Source of the DNA: an uncultured Bacteroidales bacterium
GTDB lineage: Bacteria > Bacteroidota > Bacteroidia > Bacteroidales > Muribaculaceae
DNA: 64,000 nucleotides
Reading direction: 5' to 3'
Assembly (NCBI GenBank): GCA_900539915.1
Contig: UQDU01000006.1
Location: 14,816 to 78,815 of the forward strand
Both the position numbers and the translations under genes were made by a program. Below the pieces are notes generated by a model, which was given only the letters and a program-made list of their open reading frames with translations, was not told the DNA's origin and ran no database searches. Below, in pieces: positions 25,397 to 34,028 of the stretch. Every line of letters begins with the position of its first letter. Position 1 is the first letter of the stretch.

Positions 25397-25404
25397 TATT
25401 TTTG
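25397..25404 (+). promoter_or_regulatory. -7 box TATTTTTG upstream of the DUF1460 gene
   Basis: TATTTTTG matches TAnnTTTG, 26 bp before the ATG at 25431. The matching -33 element is weak (TTA about 22 bp upstream). It implies a short leader. Confidence 0.5.
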
Positions 25405-25430
25405 CGGTATCTCATCCGTAATATTATCGT

Positions 25431-26309
25431 ATGAAATCGTTTCAGGTCATTTTTGTGATGCTGGTTGTGGCGGCCTCGTCAATGCGTGCCGCCTCCCAGG
25501 TGTCGTCGTCGCCGATGGTCCGATGGGGCGAAGAACAGGCCGACACCGTCAAATTATCGTCGGTATATAAAACTCTTGGGGCGTCAGATGACATGGACAA
25601 GGGTAGGCTGACGCTGCTTGCAGCCCGTCAGTTCCTGGGGGTGCCTTATGTGGGAGGTACGCTTGAATCCCCTCTGGAGATGCTGACAGTCAATACTTCC
25701 GGACTTGACTGCACCACGCTTGTCGAACTGAGCATGGCGCTCGCGAAGTCTGTGGCCGAAGGGGAGGCTGATTGGCGCGATGCGCTGTATGACCTGCGTG
25801 ACATGAGGTATCGCGGCGGAGTGGTCGACGGATATGCCTCGCGTCTCCATTACATATCTGACTGGATTACTGACAATACCTATCGCAAAAATATCAGGGA
25901 GGTCACATCGGATGCTCCCCGGGCCAAGTCTCAGCTCTCGTCGGTCAACTTCATGACGACACACCGCGACAAGTATCCGCAGCTTGCCGATTCGGCCACC
26001 TATGCCCGGATAAAGGACAGCGAACGGGTGTTGCATCGGGCCAAAAGCTATTTCATACCTAAAACGGCTGTGTCATCGCGCGATGTGAGGGACTTCCTGG
26101 CTGACGGCGATGTGGTGTTCATAACCACATCCATCGAGGGTCTTGATGTGTCACACGCCGGCGTCATATTCAAGGACGAGAAGGGTGTGCCGCATATGCT
26201 GCATGCCTCAACGACAGCCGGAAAGGTCATAGAAGACCCTGTGTCTCTCGCCGACTATCTTGCCCGGCAGAAAAAAGCTACCGGCATACGCATAGTGCGT
26301 CTGAGATGA
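25431..26309 (+). CDS. DUF1460 family protein, NlpC/P60-like amidase
   Basis: DUF1460 proteins have a papain-like cysteine peptidase fold and are thought to act on peptidoglycan peptides or amides. The 292-residue protein has a signal peptide (about 1-21), the candidate nucleophile C94 in SGLDCTTLVE, and the candidate base H242 in GLDVSHAG. ASRLHYISDWI (about 136-146) and DGDVVFITT (about 225-233) are also family segments. It is therefore a secreted or periplasmic enzyme. It is head-to-head with the secreted C69 dipeptidase, which suggests, but does not show, a shared role in handling cell-wall or dietary peptides. Confidence 0.85.
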   Translation: MKSFQVIFVMLVVAASSMRAASQVSSSPMVRWGEEQADTVKLSSVYKTLGASDDMDKGRLTLLAARQFLGVPYVGGTLESPLEMLTVNTSGLDCTTLVELSMALAKSVAEGEADWRDALYDLRDMRYRGGVVDGYASRLHYISDWITDNTYRKNIREVTSDAPRAKSQLSSVNFMTTHRDKYPQLADSATYARIKDSERVLHRAKSYFIPKTAVSSRDVRDFLADGDVVFITTSIEGLDVSHAGVIFKDEKGVPHMLHASTTAGKVIEDPVSLADYLARQKKATGIRIVRLR

Positions 26310-26334
26310 CAGAAGGATTTTTGAGCATAAATTA

Positions 26335-26365
26335 TTGTTACTCATGTAAAAAAATGCTACTTTTG
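26335..26365 (+). promoter_or_regulatory. promoter of the mce-mmd operon
   Basis: TTG at 26335-26337 and TACTTTTG at 26358-26365 are separated by 20 bp, a full match to the Bacteroidetes -33/-7 promoter. Transcription would start about 90 nt before the mce ATG. The leader has a small CTGAAA/TTTCAG stem. Confidence 0.7.
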
Positions 26366-26460
26366 CACATGCCTTATGTTCTGAAATCTCAGACTTTCAG
26401 AGAGTGAAGCATTAACTATCTGCATGCATATCAACCTTTTATTTCATATAACGTAACTTT

Positions 26461-26883
26461 ATGGATATTTCACACATCGAGCACATCGGTATCGCTGTGC
26501 CAAGCCTTGACGAGGCTATCCCGTTTTACGAGAACATGCTCGGCCTTAAATGTACAGCCATCGAAGAAGTAGCTGACCAGAAAGTAAAGACCGCATTTTT
26601 CAAGGTCGGTCAGACCAAGATAGAGCTTCTTGAGGGTACCGCTCCCGAAAGCGCGATTTCAAAATTCATAGCCAACAATGGAGGCCGCGGAGGCATCCAG
26701 CATGTGGCATTCGCTATCGAGGATGGCGTAGCCAACGCGCTTGCCGAGGTAGAAGAGAAGGGCGGCCGTCTAATTGACAAAGCTCCACGCAAGGGCGCCG
26801 AAGGTCTCAACATCGCATTCCTGCACCCCAAATCGACTTGCGGAACTCTCATAGAGCTTTGCGAAGACCCCAACAAGAAGTAA
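26461..26883 (+). CDS. mce: methylmalonyl-CoA epimerase
   Basis: The enzyme interconverts (R)- and (S)-methylmalonyl-CoA between the mutase and the decarboxylase in propionate formation. The 140-residue protein is a two-module VOC-fold metalloenzyme. Metal ligands are expected at H8 (HIEHIGIAV), the His of GGIQHVAFAI and the Glu of TLIELCE. FYENMLGL and RGGIQH are typical epimerase segments. It is the first gene of the decarboxylase operon, 29 bp before mmdA. Confidence 0.95.
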   Translation: MDISHIEHIGIAVPSLDEAIPFYENMLGLKCTAIEEVADQKVKTAFFKVGQTKIELLEGTAPESAISKFIANNGGRGGIQHVAFAIEDGVANALAEVEEKGGRLIDKAPRKGAEGLNIAFLHPKSTCGTLIELCEDPNKK

Positions 26884-26912
26884 TTTTAATCCATCCACTA
26901 CATTACTCTGAA

Positions 26913-28466
26913 ATGAGCAACCAGTTAGAAAAAGTAAAAGAACTCATCGCTCTCCGCGCAGAAGCCCGTCTCGGCGGCGGCGAGAAGGCCATTCAGAAGC
27001 AGCACGACAAAGGCAAATACACTGCACGTGAGCGCATCGCCCAGCTGCTTGACGAAGGCTCGTTTGAAGAAATAGATATGTTCGTGCGCCACCGTTGCAC
27101 CAACTTCGGACAGGAGAAGAAGAGCTATCTCGGCGATGGCGTAGTGACGGGTTACGGTACTATCGAAGGCCGTCTGGTATATGTCTTCGCACAGGATTTC
27201 ACCGTATTCGGCGGCTCTCTGAGCGAGACCATGGCACTCAAGATATGCAAAATCATGGATATGGCCATGAAGATGGGCGCTCCTGTCATCGGTCTTAACG
27301 ACTCGGGCGGTGCGCGTATCCAGGAGGGCATCAACGCTCTCGCAGGATATGCCGAGATATTCCAGCGCAACATCATGGCTTCGGGTGTCATCCCCCAGAT
27401 TTCAGGTATCCTCGGTCCGTGTGCCGGCGGTGCGGTATATTCTCCGGCGTTGACCGACTTCACCATCATGACCAAGGGCATCAGCTATATGTTCCTGACA
27501 GGCCCCAAGGTGGTAAAGACAGTGACCGGCGAGGATGTCACACAGGAAGCTCTCGGTGGCGCGGAAGTGCATGCTTGCAAGAGCGGCGTGGCCCACTTTG
27601 CCGCTGAGGACGGCGAGGAGACCCTCAAGATTATCCGCAAGCTCTTCAGCTACATACCCCAGAACAATCTGGAGGAGCCCCCGTTGGTAGAATGTACCGA
27701 CCCCATAGACCGTCTGGAGGACTCACTCAACGACATCGTGCCTGATTCGGCTACCCGTCCCTATGACATGTATGAGGTTATCGGTGCCATCATCGACAAC
27801 GGCGAATTCCTTGAAATCCAGTCGGGTTACGCTAAGAACATCATCATCGGTTTCGCCCGCTTCAACGGACAGGCCGTGGGTATCGTGGCCAACCAGCCTA
27901 AGTTCCTCGCCGGCGTGCTTGACAGCAACGCTTCGCGCAAGGCTGCACGTTTCGTGCGTTTCTGCGACGCATTCAACATACCTCTGGTGACCCTCGTTGA
28001 CGTACCGGGCTTCCTCCCCGGCACCGGTCAGGAATACAATGCTGTGATTCTCCACGGAGCCAAGCTGCTCTATGCCTACGGCGAGGCCACAGTGCCCAAG
28101 GTCACAGTCACACTCCGCAAGAGCTACGGCGGCAGCCATATCGTGATGAGCTGCAAGCAGCTCCGTGGCGATATGAACTATGCATGGCCTACTGCCGAAA
28201 TCGCCGTTATGGGCGGTGCAGGTGCCGTAGAAGTGCTCTATGCCCGTGAGGCCAAGGAAAGCGAAGATCCCAAGAAGGTCCTCGCAGAGAAGGAAGCTGA
28301 ATACAACAAGCTGTTCTGCAACCCCTACAATGCCGCCAAGTACGGATACATTGACGATGTCATCGAACCGCGCAATACACGTTTCCGTATCATCCGTGCT
28401 CTCCAGCAGCTTGCTACCAAGAAGGTGGTCAATCCGGCCAAGAAACACGGTAACATACCCCTTTAA
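26913..28466 (+). CDS. mmdA: methylmalonyl-CoA decarboxylase alpha subunit (carboxyltransferase)
   Basis: The alpha subunit moves the carboxyl group from methylmalonyl-CoA to the biotin on the carrier subunit. From the ATG at 26913 (MSNQLEKVKEL) it has 517 residues. Carboxyltransferase landmarks are the KYTARERIAQLLDEGSFEE start, GGARIQEG with the oxyanion glycines, LGPCAGGAVYSPALTDF and LVDVPGFLPGTGQEY. The open frame extends upstream into mce, but that extension has no family match and would overlap mce, so the internal ATG is preferred. A propionyl-CoA carboxylase beta chain is similar in sequence; the neighbours (OadG-like, OadB) favour the Na+-pumping decarboxylase. Confidence 0.94.
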   Translation: MSNQLEKVKELIALRAEARLGGGEKAIQKQHDKGKYTARERIAQLLDEGSFEEIDMFVRHRCTNFGQEKKSYLGDGVVTGYGTIEGRLVYVFAQDFTVFGGSLSETMALKICKIMDMAMKMGAPVIGLNDSGGARIQEGINALAGYAEIFQRNIMASGVIPQISGILGPCAGGAVYSPALTDFTIMTKGISYMFLTGPKVVKTVTGEDVTQEALGGAEVHACKSGVAHFAAEDGEETLKIIRKLFSYIPQNNLEEPPLVECTDPIDRLEDSLNDIVPDSATRPYDMYEVIGAIIDNGEFLEIQSGYAKNIIIGFARFNGQAVGIVANQPKFLAGVLDSNASRKAARFVRFCDAFNIPLVTLVDVPGFLPGTGQEYNAVILHGAKLLYAYGEATVPKVTVTLRKSYGGSHIVMSCKQLRGDMNYAWPTAEIAVMGGAGAVEVLYAREAKESEDPKKVLAEKEAEYNKLFCNPYNAAKYGYIDDVIEPRNTRFRIIRALQQLATKKVVNPAKKHGNIPL

Positions 28467-28498
28467 TATTCATATCTATACACATATCGTCAATCAGT

Positions 28499-29434
28499 AT
28501 GAAACAACGACTAATGCTCCTTGCCATCGCCGTATGTGTATGCGCCGGCGTCGTTTCCGCCCAGGGACGTCGCGGACTGCGCATCAATGAGGTCATGGTC
28601 AAGAATGAGTCAAGCGTCATAGATGATTACGGTCGGCATGCAGCCTGGATAGAGCTCTTCAACTCGACATTCGGACCGTTGGAGATTTCAAGCGTCTATC
28701 TGACCAACGACCGTAATAATCCCACGATGTACCCTGTACCTCTTGGTGATGTAAATACACGTATCCCCAAGCGTCAGCACGTGATATTCTGGGCTGACGG
28801 CATGCCTAATGACGGCACTTTCCATACGAATTTCGTCCTTATCCCCGGCGTTGACAACTGGATTGGCCTCTATGATGCCGACGGCAAGACCCTCATCGAT
28901 GAGGTGACCATCCCGGCCACTCTGCCGTTTGATGCCTCATATGCACGCAAGGTCGACGGAGTCGGCGCGGATAATGACGCTTCGGCGTGGGAGGTACGTG
29001 ACGGCAGCACATCGTCGCTCTACATCACTCCGAGCAGCAACAATATCATCAAGGACACCAATAACAAGGTGGCTAATTTCAAGGAACTTGATGAATCAGG
29101 CGGCGGCATGACCATCATGGCCATGTGCATCGTGTTCTCGGCCCTTCTCGTGCTCTGCATCAGCTTCTACATCATCAACAAGATTTCAGCAGCCATATCC
29201 AAGAGCAACAAGGCCAAGACCGTGGGTCTCAATCTCAAAGAGCTCTCACGTGATGAGCGTCCTGACCATGACACCGGCGAGGAAATCGCAGCCATCGCCA
29301 TGGCACTCCATGAACATCTCGACGCACATGACCGCGAGAACACAGTGCTCACCATCAATAAGGTGAAGCGTGCCTACTCTCCCTGGAGTTCCAAGATTTA
29401 TACGCTCCGTGAGACACCCAACGTACACCGTTGA
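28499..29434 (+). CDS. lamin-tail domain / OadG fusion, decarboxylase gamma-type subunit
   Basis: This 311-residue protein joins two parts. Residues 1-21 are a signal peptide. Residues about 25-180 form a lamin-tail-like beta-sandwich (LRINEVMVKNES, WIELFNSTFGPLEISSVYLTND, RQHVIFWADG). Residues about 203-226 are a membrane helix, followed by the OadG-type cytoplasmic tail (EEIAAIAMALHEHL, INKVKRAYSPWSSKIYTLRE). OadG subunits anchor the carboxyltransferase and biotin carrier to the membrane pump. The lamin-tail part would face the periplasm. The gene sits between mmdA and the biotin carrier, exactly where a gamma/delta subunit belongs. The fused outer domain has no known role. Confidence 0.85.
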   Translation: MKQRLMLLAIAVCVCAGVVSAQGRRGLRINEVMVKNESSVIDDYGRHAAWIELFNSTFGPLEISSVYLTNDRNNPTMYPVPLGDVNTRIPKRQHVIFWADGMPNDGTFHTNFVLIPGVDNWIGLYDADGKTLIDEVTIPATLPFDASYARKVDGVGADNDASAWEVRDGSTSSLYITPSSNNIIKDTNNKVANFKELDESGGGMTIMAMCIVFSALLVLCISFYIINKISAAISKSNKAKTVGLNLKELSRDERPDHDTGEEIAAIAMALHEHLDAHDRENTVLTINKVKRAYSPWSSKIYTLRETPNVHR

Positions 29435-29473
29435 AACCATTCTTATTAATCATCCGATAATCAACAACTGTCA

Positions 29474-29908
29474 ATGAAAGAATACAAATATAAAATCAAC
29501 GGCAACACCTACAAGGTGTCAGTCGGGGATATTGACAACAACCTTGCAGAGGTTGAGGTCAACGGCACACCTTACCGTGTGGAGATCGAGGCTCAGAAGA
29601 AGCCTGTCACAGTCATCAACACACCGCGTCCTACCGCAGCTCCTCGTACACAGACCGGTGGAAAGGTGATTTCAAAAGCTCCGGTTGCCGCAGGTTCATA
29701 TCAGGTGACCGCTCCGCTGCCCGGCACTGTGCTTAACATCGTCAAGAAAGTGGGCGATGAAGTCAAGGCGTCCGAGACAGTCCTCATCCTTGAGGCCATG
29801 AAGATGGAAAACGCTATCCATGCGGGTCGCGACGGCAAGATTGCTTCAATCAATGTCAATGCCGGCGATTCTGTGCTTGAGGGCACAGTCCTGTTTGTGA
29901 TAGCCTGA
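29474..29908 (+). CDS. mmdC: biotin carboxyl carrier subunit of methylmalonyl-CoA decarboxylase
   Basis: The carrier swings the carboxybiotin between the carboxyltransferase and the membrane pump. The 144-residue protein has an N-terminal region (1-45), a Pro/Ala/Thr-rich flexible linker (about 46-75) and a biotinyl domain with the biotinylated K110 in EAMKMEN. PLPGTVLNIVKKVGD opens the biotinyl fold. Length and order in the operon are typical. Confidence 0.95.
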   Translation: MKEYKYKINGNTYKVSVGDIDNNLAEVEVNGTPYRVEIEAQKKPVTVINTPRPTAAPRTQTGGKVISKAPVAAGSYQVTAPLPGTVLNIVKKVGDEVKASETVLILEAMKMENAIHAGRDGKIASINVNAGDSVLEGTVLFVIA

Positions 29909-29960
29909 TGTCACTGACACATATATACACAATAGATTCATCTGCAAGTAAATAAAAGAT

Positions 29961-31118
29961 ATGTCATTCAGTGATTTCTTAATACAAAACCTTCAGCAGT
30001 TCTGGCATTTGACCGGCTTCTACAATGCCACCTGGGAGCATTTCGTGATGCTCGCTGTGGGTCTGTTCTTCATATGGCTTGCCATCAAGAAGGACTTCGA
30101 GCCCATGCTGCTGGTGCCTATAGGCTTCGGTATGCTTATAGGCAACATACCTTTCAACGGCGAGGCCGGACTGGAAATAGGTATCTACGAACAGGGTTCG
30201 GTGCTTAATATCCTTTACAATGGTGTTAGTGCCGGCTGGTATCCGCCTCTGATTTTCCTCGGCATCGGTGCGATGACCGATTTCACGGCTCTGATAGCCA
30301 ACCCCAAGCTGATGCTTGTGGGCGCGGCTGCCCAGTTTGGCATTTTCGGTGCCTACATGGTGGCTCTGCTTCTCGGTTTTGCTCCCGACCAGGCAGGTGC
30401 TATCGCCATCATCGGTGGTGCCGACGGTCCTACGGCCATCTTCCTATCGTCGAAACTCGCTCCCAACCTGATGGGTGCCATAGCCGTGTCGGCTTATTCG
30501 TACATGGCTCTTGTGCCTGTGATACAGCCTCCTATCATGAAGCTGCTCACCACCAAGCACGAGCGTCTGATTAAGATGAAGCCTGCGCGTGCCGTCTCAC
30601 AGAACGAGAAAATCATATTCCCGATTGTAGGTCTGCTTCTGACATGCTTCGTGGTGCCTTCAGGTATCCCTCTGCTCGGCATGCTCTTCTTCGGCAACCT
30701 GCTGCGTGAGTGCGGGGTGACCACCCGTCTGGCCAAGACAGCAAGCAATGCCCTGACTGATATCGTCACGATACTTCTCGGCATGACAGTGGGTGCTTCA
30801 ACCCAGGCATCTGAGTTCCTGACCACCCAGACTATCGGCATCTTCGCCCTCGGTTTCATGGCGTTTATCATCGCTTCGGCATCGGGTGTGATGTTTGTCA
30901 AGCTGTTTAACCTTTTCTTGCCGCAGGCTAAGAAAATCAATCCGCTTATCGGTAACGCCGGCGTTTCGGCCGTGCCGATGTCAGCCCGAATATCTAACAA
31001 CCTCGGATTACAGTATGATCCGTCCAACTACCTGCTGATGCACGCCATGGGCCCGAATGTGGCTGGCGTGATTGGCTCGGCAGTGGCCGCTGGCGTGCTT
31101 CTTGGCTTCCTCGCCTGA
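29961..31118 (+). CDS. mmdB: sodium-pumping decarboxylase beta subunit
   Basis: The beta subunit decarboxylates carboxybiotin in the membrane and uses the energy to export Na+. The 385-residue hydrophobic protein has the OadB/MmdB signatures IGAMTDFTALIANPKLMLVGAAAQFGIFG, AIIGGADGPTAIFLSSKLAP with the functional Asp, and GNAGVSAVPMSARISNNLG near the C-terminus. About nine to eleven helices are visible. It is the last gene of the operon and is followed by a strong hairpin. Confidence 0.97.
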   Translation: MSFSDFLIQNLQQFWHLTGFYNATWEHFVMLAVGLFFIWLAIKKDFEPMLLVPIGFGMLIGNIPFNGEAGLEIGIYEQGSVLNILYNGVSAGWYPPLIFLGIGAMTDFTALIANPKLMLVGAAAQFGIFGAYMVALLLGFAPDQAGAIAIIGGADGPTAIFLSSKLAPNLMGAIAVSAYSYMALVPVIQPPIMKLLTTKHERLIKMKPARAVSQNEKIIFPIVGLLLTCFVVPSGIPLLGMLFFGNLLRECGVTTRLAKTASNALTDIVTILLGMTVGASTQASEFLTTQTIGIFALGFMAFIIASASGVMFVKLFNLFLPQAKKINPLIGNAGVSAVPMSARISNNLGLQYDPSNYLLMHAMGPNVAGVIGSAVAAGVLLGFLA

Positions 31119-31141
31119 TCCGAAACCTTGATATAAGTAAT

Positions 31142-31194
31142 AATCCGCCGGAAAAGCCAGCCTGAAAGAGTTTGGTCAGTCTTTCCGGCGGATT
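31142..31194 (+). terminator. terminator of the mmd operon
   Basis: Perfect 13-bp arms AATCCGCCGGAAA (31142-31154) and TTTCCGGCGGATT (31182-31194) flank a 27-nt loop and are followed by a T-rich run, 24 bp after the mmdB stop. The remaining 31195-31457 has no recognisable gene or clear promoter. Confidence 0.8.
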
Positions 31195-31457
31195 TCTTAT
31201 TTATCTTCTCCCAATCTTTTTTACAGGAAAAATTCTACAAACTACCCACCATATAACGTAGCAGTGACATAGCTGTCATGCGTCAACGGACGATTGTATT
31301 GACCTCTGAGGAAAATTTTAGCAACCACTTAGAACCATATCACTGCTAATGCGTTATAAAATGTGAAAGGCATTTGAGCCTGCATTGCTCACTTATCTTC
31401 ATAGACCCGCGCAGACTCATTAATCACATACCATTTAGATAAATTTCTAAGCATCTG

Positions 31458-31808
31458 ATGATAACAAAAGAAGTAATTGACAGCATATACAGGCAGTACA
31501 GTTCAAGGCCGTCGAACCCTGACACATTGAATTTGGGGCTATTGTTTCAATACGCTATAGAGAACCATGCCATATTTGTCGATGACGGCAACCTTGTCAT
31601 TGACAGCGTGAGTCCTGACAGCCCATTTCACTCCATACCGCTCAGCAACATACATGAGATAGTGGAATTTGAAAATTCCATAGCTGTGGTGCTTCATTCC
31701 TCTATAATATTCCTCAACAAGCATGATGATGCCGTGCACGTGCACCTGCGCATGCAGAAACCATCATTGCTTGACCGGGCCAAGGAGAAGATACGCCGCC
31801 ATCAGTAG
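31458..31808 (+). CDS. hypothetical protein
   Basis: I do not recognise this 116-residue protein. It has an N-terminal helical part (residues 1-35), a beta-rich middle with several short hydrophobic strands (FVDDGNLVIDSV, NIHEIVEFENSIAVVLHSSIIFLN, VHVHLRMQ), and a basic C-terminus (RAKEKIRRHQ). No signal peptide or membrane segment is present. Codon use matches the neighbours and the composition looks like a real soluble protein. It stands alone between the mmd terminator and the tcdA-like gene. Confidence 0.55.
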   Translation: MITKEVIDSIYRQYSSRPSNPDTLNLGLLFQYAIENHAIFVDDGNLVIDSVSPDSPFHSIPLSNIHEIVEFENSIAVVLHSSIIFLNKHDDAVHVHLRMQKPSLLDRAKEKIRRHQ

Positions 31809-31929
31809 GATGGCGTGTACAGACACACGCATTCATCACATTGCTCCTTTCATCCCTTACCTGTCGATTGCACGGCCCTCATAGGCCGAAATAATATATT
31901 TATTCATCATACTTACCGGCCTCCCCGTT

Positions 31930-32712
31930 ATGAGAGACATGATATTCAACCGCACTCTGCGTCTGATCGGACGTAAGGCATTTACACGATTAAATGAAGT
32001 CAAGGTCATAATATTCGGCATAGGAGGTGTCGGAAGCTGGACGGCTGAAGCATTGGCCCGTTCAGGCGTGTCACACATCACCATAGTCGATGCCGACAGG
32101 GTAGCGGTGAGCAATATCAACAGGCAGCTCCCGGCTTTGATGTCGACCGTCAATAATGCCAAGGTTGAGATTATGGGGCAGAGGATGCTGGATATGGATC
32201 CGCGTATAGCAGTCAAGTGCATGGAGATGCGTTATGATGCTGATACTGCGTCGCATTTTGACCTTGACAGTTACGATTATGTGATAGATTGCATAGATTC
32301 ACTCGCTGACAAGGCTTTGCTTATCAATAATGCCACCCGTTCGTCGGCTACGGTGTACTCCTCTATGGGTGCTGCGTTGAAGCTTGATCCGTCACGTATC
32401 AGGGTGGCGTCAGACATCTCAAAAGTGCAGGGATGCAAACTTGCTGCCGCTTTGCGCCATAAATTCAAAAAGATAGGGGAGTACCCTGCTCATAAGTTCA
32501 AGTGCGTGTATTCGGATGAGGTGCTTCCCAACCATGACGATGCCCCCGATGATGAGACAGGAGGCATGACCTTCGGCAAAGTGGTCACCAATGGAGCCAT
32601 ATGCCACATCACGGCTATTTTCGGACTCACTCTTGCCTCGCTTGTCATCAATGATGTGGTGGATAAGTGCCGTCAGGAGGAAGCCTCAGAGGCTGATGAG
32701 GACGATGAGTAG
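31930..32712 (+). CDS. tcdA: tRNA threonylcarbamoyladenosine dehydratase
   Basis: TcdA (CsdL) is an E1-like enzyme that uses ATP to cyclise t6A at position 37 of certain tRNAs to ct6A. The 260-residue protein has the nucleotide loop GIGGVGSWTAEALARSG, DADRVAVSNINRQLPAL, which is the ThiF/E1 signature, and DYVIDCIDSLADKALLI. A C-terminal GKVVTNGAICHITAIFGLTLAS hydrophobic segment is typical of this branch. MoeB and ThiF differ in the C-terminal half, so TcdA is the best call. The acidic C-terminal end is unremarkable. Confidence 0.9.
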   Translation: MRDMIFNRTLRLIGRKAFTRLNEVKVIIFGIGGVGSWTAEALARSGVSHITIVDADRVAVSNINRQLPALMSTVNNAKVEIMGQRMLDMDPRIAVKCMEMRYDADTASHFDLDSYDYVIDCIDSLADKALLINNATRSSATVYSSMGAALKLDPSRIRVASDISKVQGCKLAAALRHKFKKIGEYPAHKFKCVYSDEVLPNHDDAPDDETGGMTFGKVVTNGAICHITAIFGLTLASLVINDVVDKCRQEEASEADEDDE

Positions 32713-32740
32713 CCGTTTGCTGTAATTGCGTGTCTTTTTG

Positions 32741-32772
32741 TTGGGAAAAACGGGATAAAAGCATTAAATTTG
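32741..32772 (+). promoter_or_regulatory. promoter upstream of asnA
   Basis: TTG at 32741-32743 and TAAATTTG at 32765-32772 have 21 bp between them, a good Bacteroidetes promoter, 60 bp before the asnA start. Confidence 0.65.
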
Positions 32773-32832
32773 CACATGATTTAATGTCCTGTTAAATCAA
32801 AATGTACTGATAACAGCAAATAAAGCCAACTA

Positions 32833-33867
32833 ATGTCACTTATCATCCCACGCAAATACAAACAGAAACTTCTGGCTGAAACCACTGAGGTGGCTATCAA
32901 ATCAATCAAAGATGCTTTTCAGATCAAGCTTGCCGAAGCTCTGAATCTGAGGCGCGTGACAGCTCCGTTGTTTGTGCTGTCAGGCACAGGTCTCAATGAC
33001 AACCTTAACGGTGTGGAACAGCCGGTATCGTTTAATATCGCATGTATGGGCGGACGGAAGGCTGAGGTGGTACACTCGCTGGCCAAATGGAAGAGGACCA
33101 AGCTGGCCGCCTATGACATAGCTCCGGGCTACGGCCTTTATACCGACATGAACGCTATCCGCACCAGCGAGGATCTTGACAACCTCCACTCGCTCTATGT
33201 GGACCAGTGGGACTGGGAACAGACCATACGCCCCGAAGACCGCAACCTTGACTACCTCAAAGCTACCGTTAAGAGGATATATAATGCGGTGCGTGAGGTG
33301 GAGATGATGATATACAAGCAGTTTCCCCACATCACTCCTCAACTGCCTGAGAATCTCAAATTCATACACACCGAAGAACTTCTGCGTGAATATCCCAATC
33401 TCAGCGCGAAAGACCGTGAAACCGAGGCCGCACGTAAATATGGTGCCATATTCCTTATCGGTATAGGTGCCGCCTTGTCAAGCGGTGAGCCGCATGACGG
33501 TCGTTCGCCTGACTATGATGACTGGATTACCCCCAACAGTGACGGATATACGGGGCTTAACGGCGACCTGATATTGTGGAACCCTATACTGGAGACCGGC
33601 TTCGAACTGTCGTCGATGGGTATCCGTGTCGACAGCGAATCACTCAAGCAGCAGCTGTCGATAAGGAATGCCGAGGACAGGCTCGCACTCAATTTCCATA
33701 AATCGCTTGTAGGGGGTGAACTGCCGGCATCAATGGGCGGAGGCATAGGTCAGAGCCGTCTGTGTATGTTCCTGTTGCAGAAAGCCCATATCGGCGAGGT
33801 GCAGGCATCCATATGGCCCGAAGATCAGATCAAGGCATGTAAAGAGGCCGGCATCGAGCTGATCTGA
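32833..33867 (+). CDS. asnA: aspartate-ammonia ligase
   Basis: AsnA makes asparagine from aspartate, ammonia and ATP through an aspartyl-AMP intermediate. The 344-residue protein is a class II tRNA-synthetase-like enzyme, with the N-terminal LIIPRKYKQKLLAETTEVAIKSIKDAFQ, the motif around APLFVLSGTGLNDNLNG, and the C-terminal GGGIGQSRLCMFLLQKAHIGEVQASIWP holding the motif 3 Arg. Length is close to the usual 330. It has its own promoter and terminator. Confidence 0.97.
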   Translation: MSLIIPRKYKQKLLAETTEVAIKSIKDAFQIKLAEALNLRRVTAPLFVLSGTGLNDNLNGVEQPVSFNIACMGGRKAEVVHSLAKWKRTKLAAYDIAPGYGLYTDMNAIRTSEDLDNLHSLYVDQWDWEQTIRPEDRNLDYLKATVKRIYNAVREVEMMIYKQFPHITPQLPENLKFIHTEELLREYPNLSAKDRETEAARKYGAIFLIGIGAALSSGEPHDGRSPDYDDWITPNSDGYTGLNGDLILWNPILETGFELSSMGIRVDSESLKQQLSIRNAEDRLALNFHKSLVGGELPASMGGGIGQSRLCMFLLQKAHIGEVQASIWPEDQIKACKEAGIELI

Positions 33868-33895
33868 CAGTCTCGGAAGTCACCGCAAATCATCA

Positions 33896-33947
33896 TCAAT
33901 CGCAGTTAGCGTTAGTCAATAAACGTTAATTGCGATTGATTTTATTT
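33896..33947 (+). terminator. terminator of asnA
   Basis: TCAATCGCA (33896-33904) pairs with TGCGATTGA (33931-33939). An inner imperfect stem (GTTAGCGTT with AACGTTAAT) extends it, and TTTTATTT follows. It is 29 bp after the asnA stop. Confidence 0.7.
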
Positions 33948-33977
33948 AATTAATGTGTTATAAGGATATATTGTGGC

Positions 33978-33985
33978 TAAATTTG
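33978..33985 (+). promoter_or_regulatory. -7 box TAAATTTG upstream of the acyl-CoA synthetase gene
   Basis: TAAATTTG lies 43 bp before the ATG at 34029. No clean TTG -33 box is visible at 19-21 bp, only TGTG/TTAA-like sequence. Confidence 0.5.
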
Positions 33986-34028
33986 TCGTGATTATCCTGT
34001 TCATTGCGGTAACACTACAGATATACAT

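Noticed and set aside
26838..26912. upstream start for mmdA overlapping mce
   Set aside because: The extra 25 residues are mce codons read in another frame. The ATG at 26913 gives the normal carboxyltransferase N-terminus.
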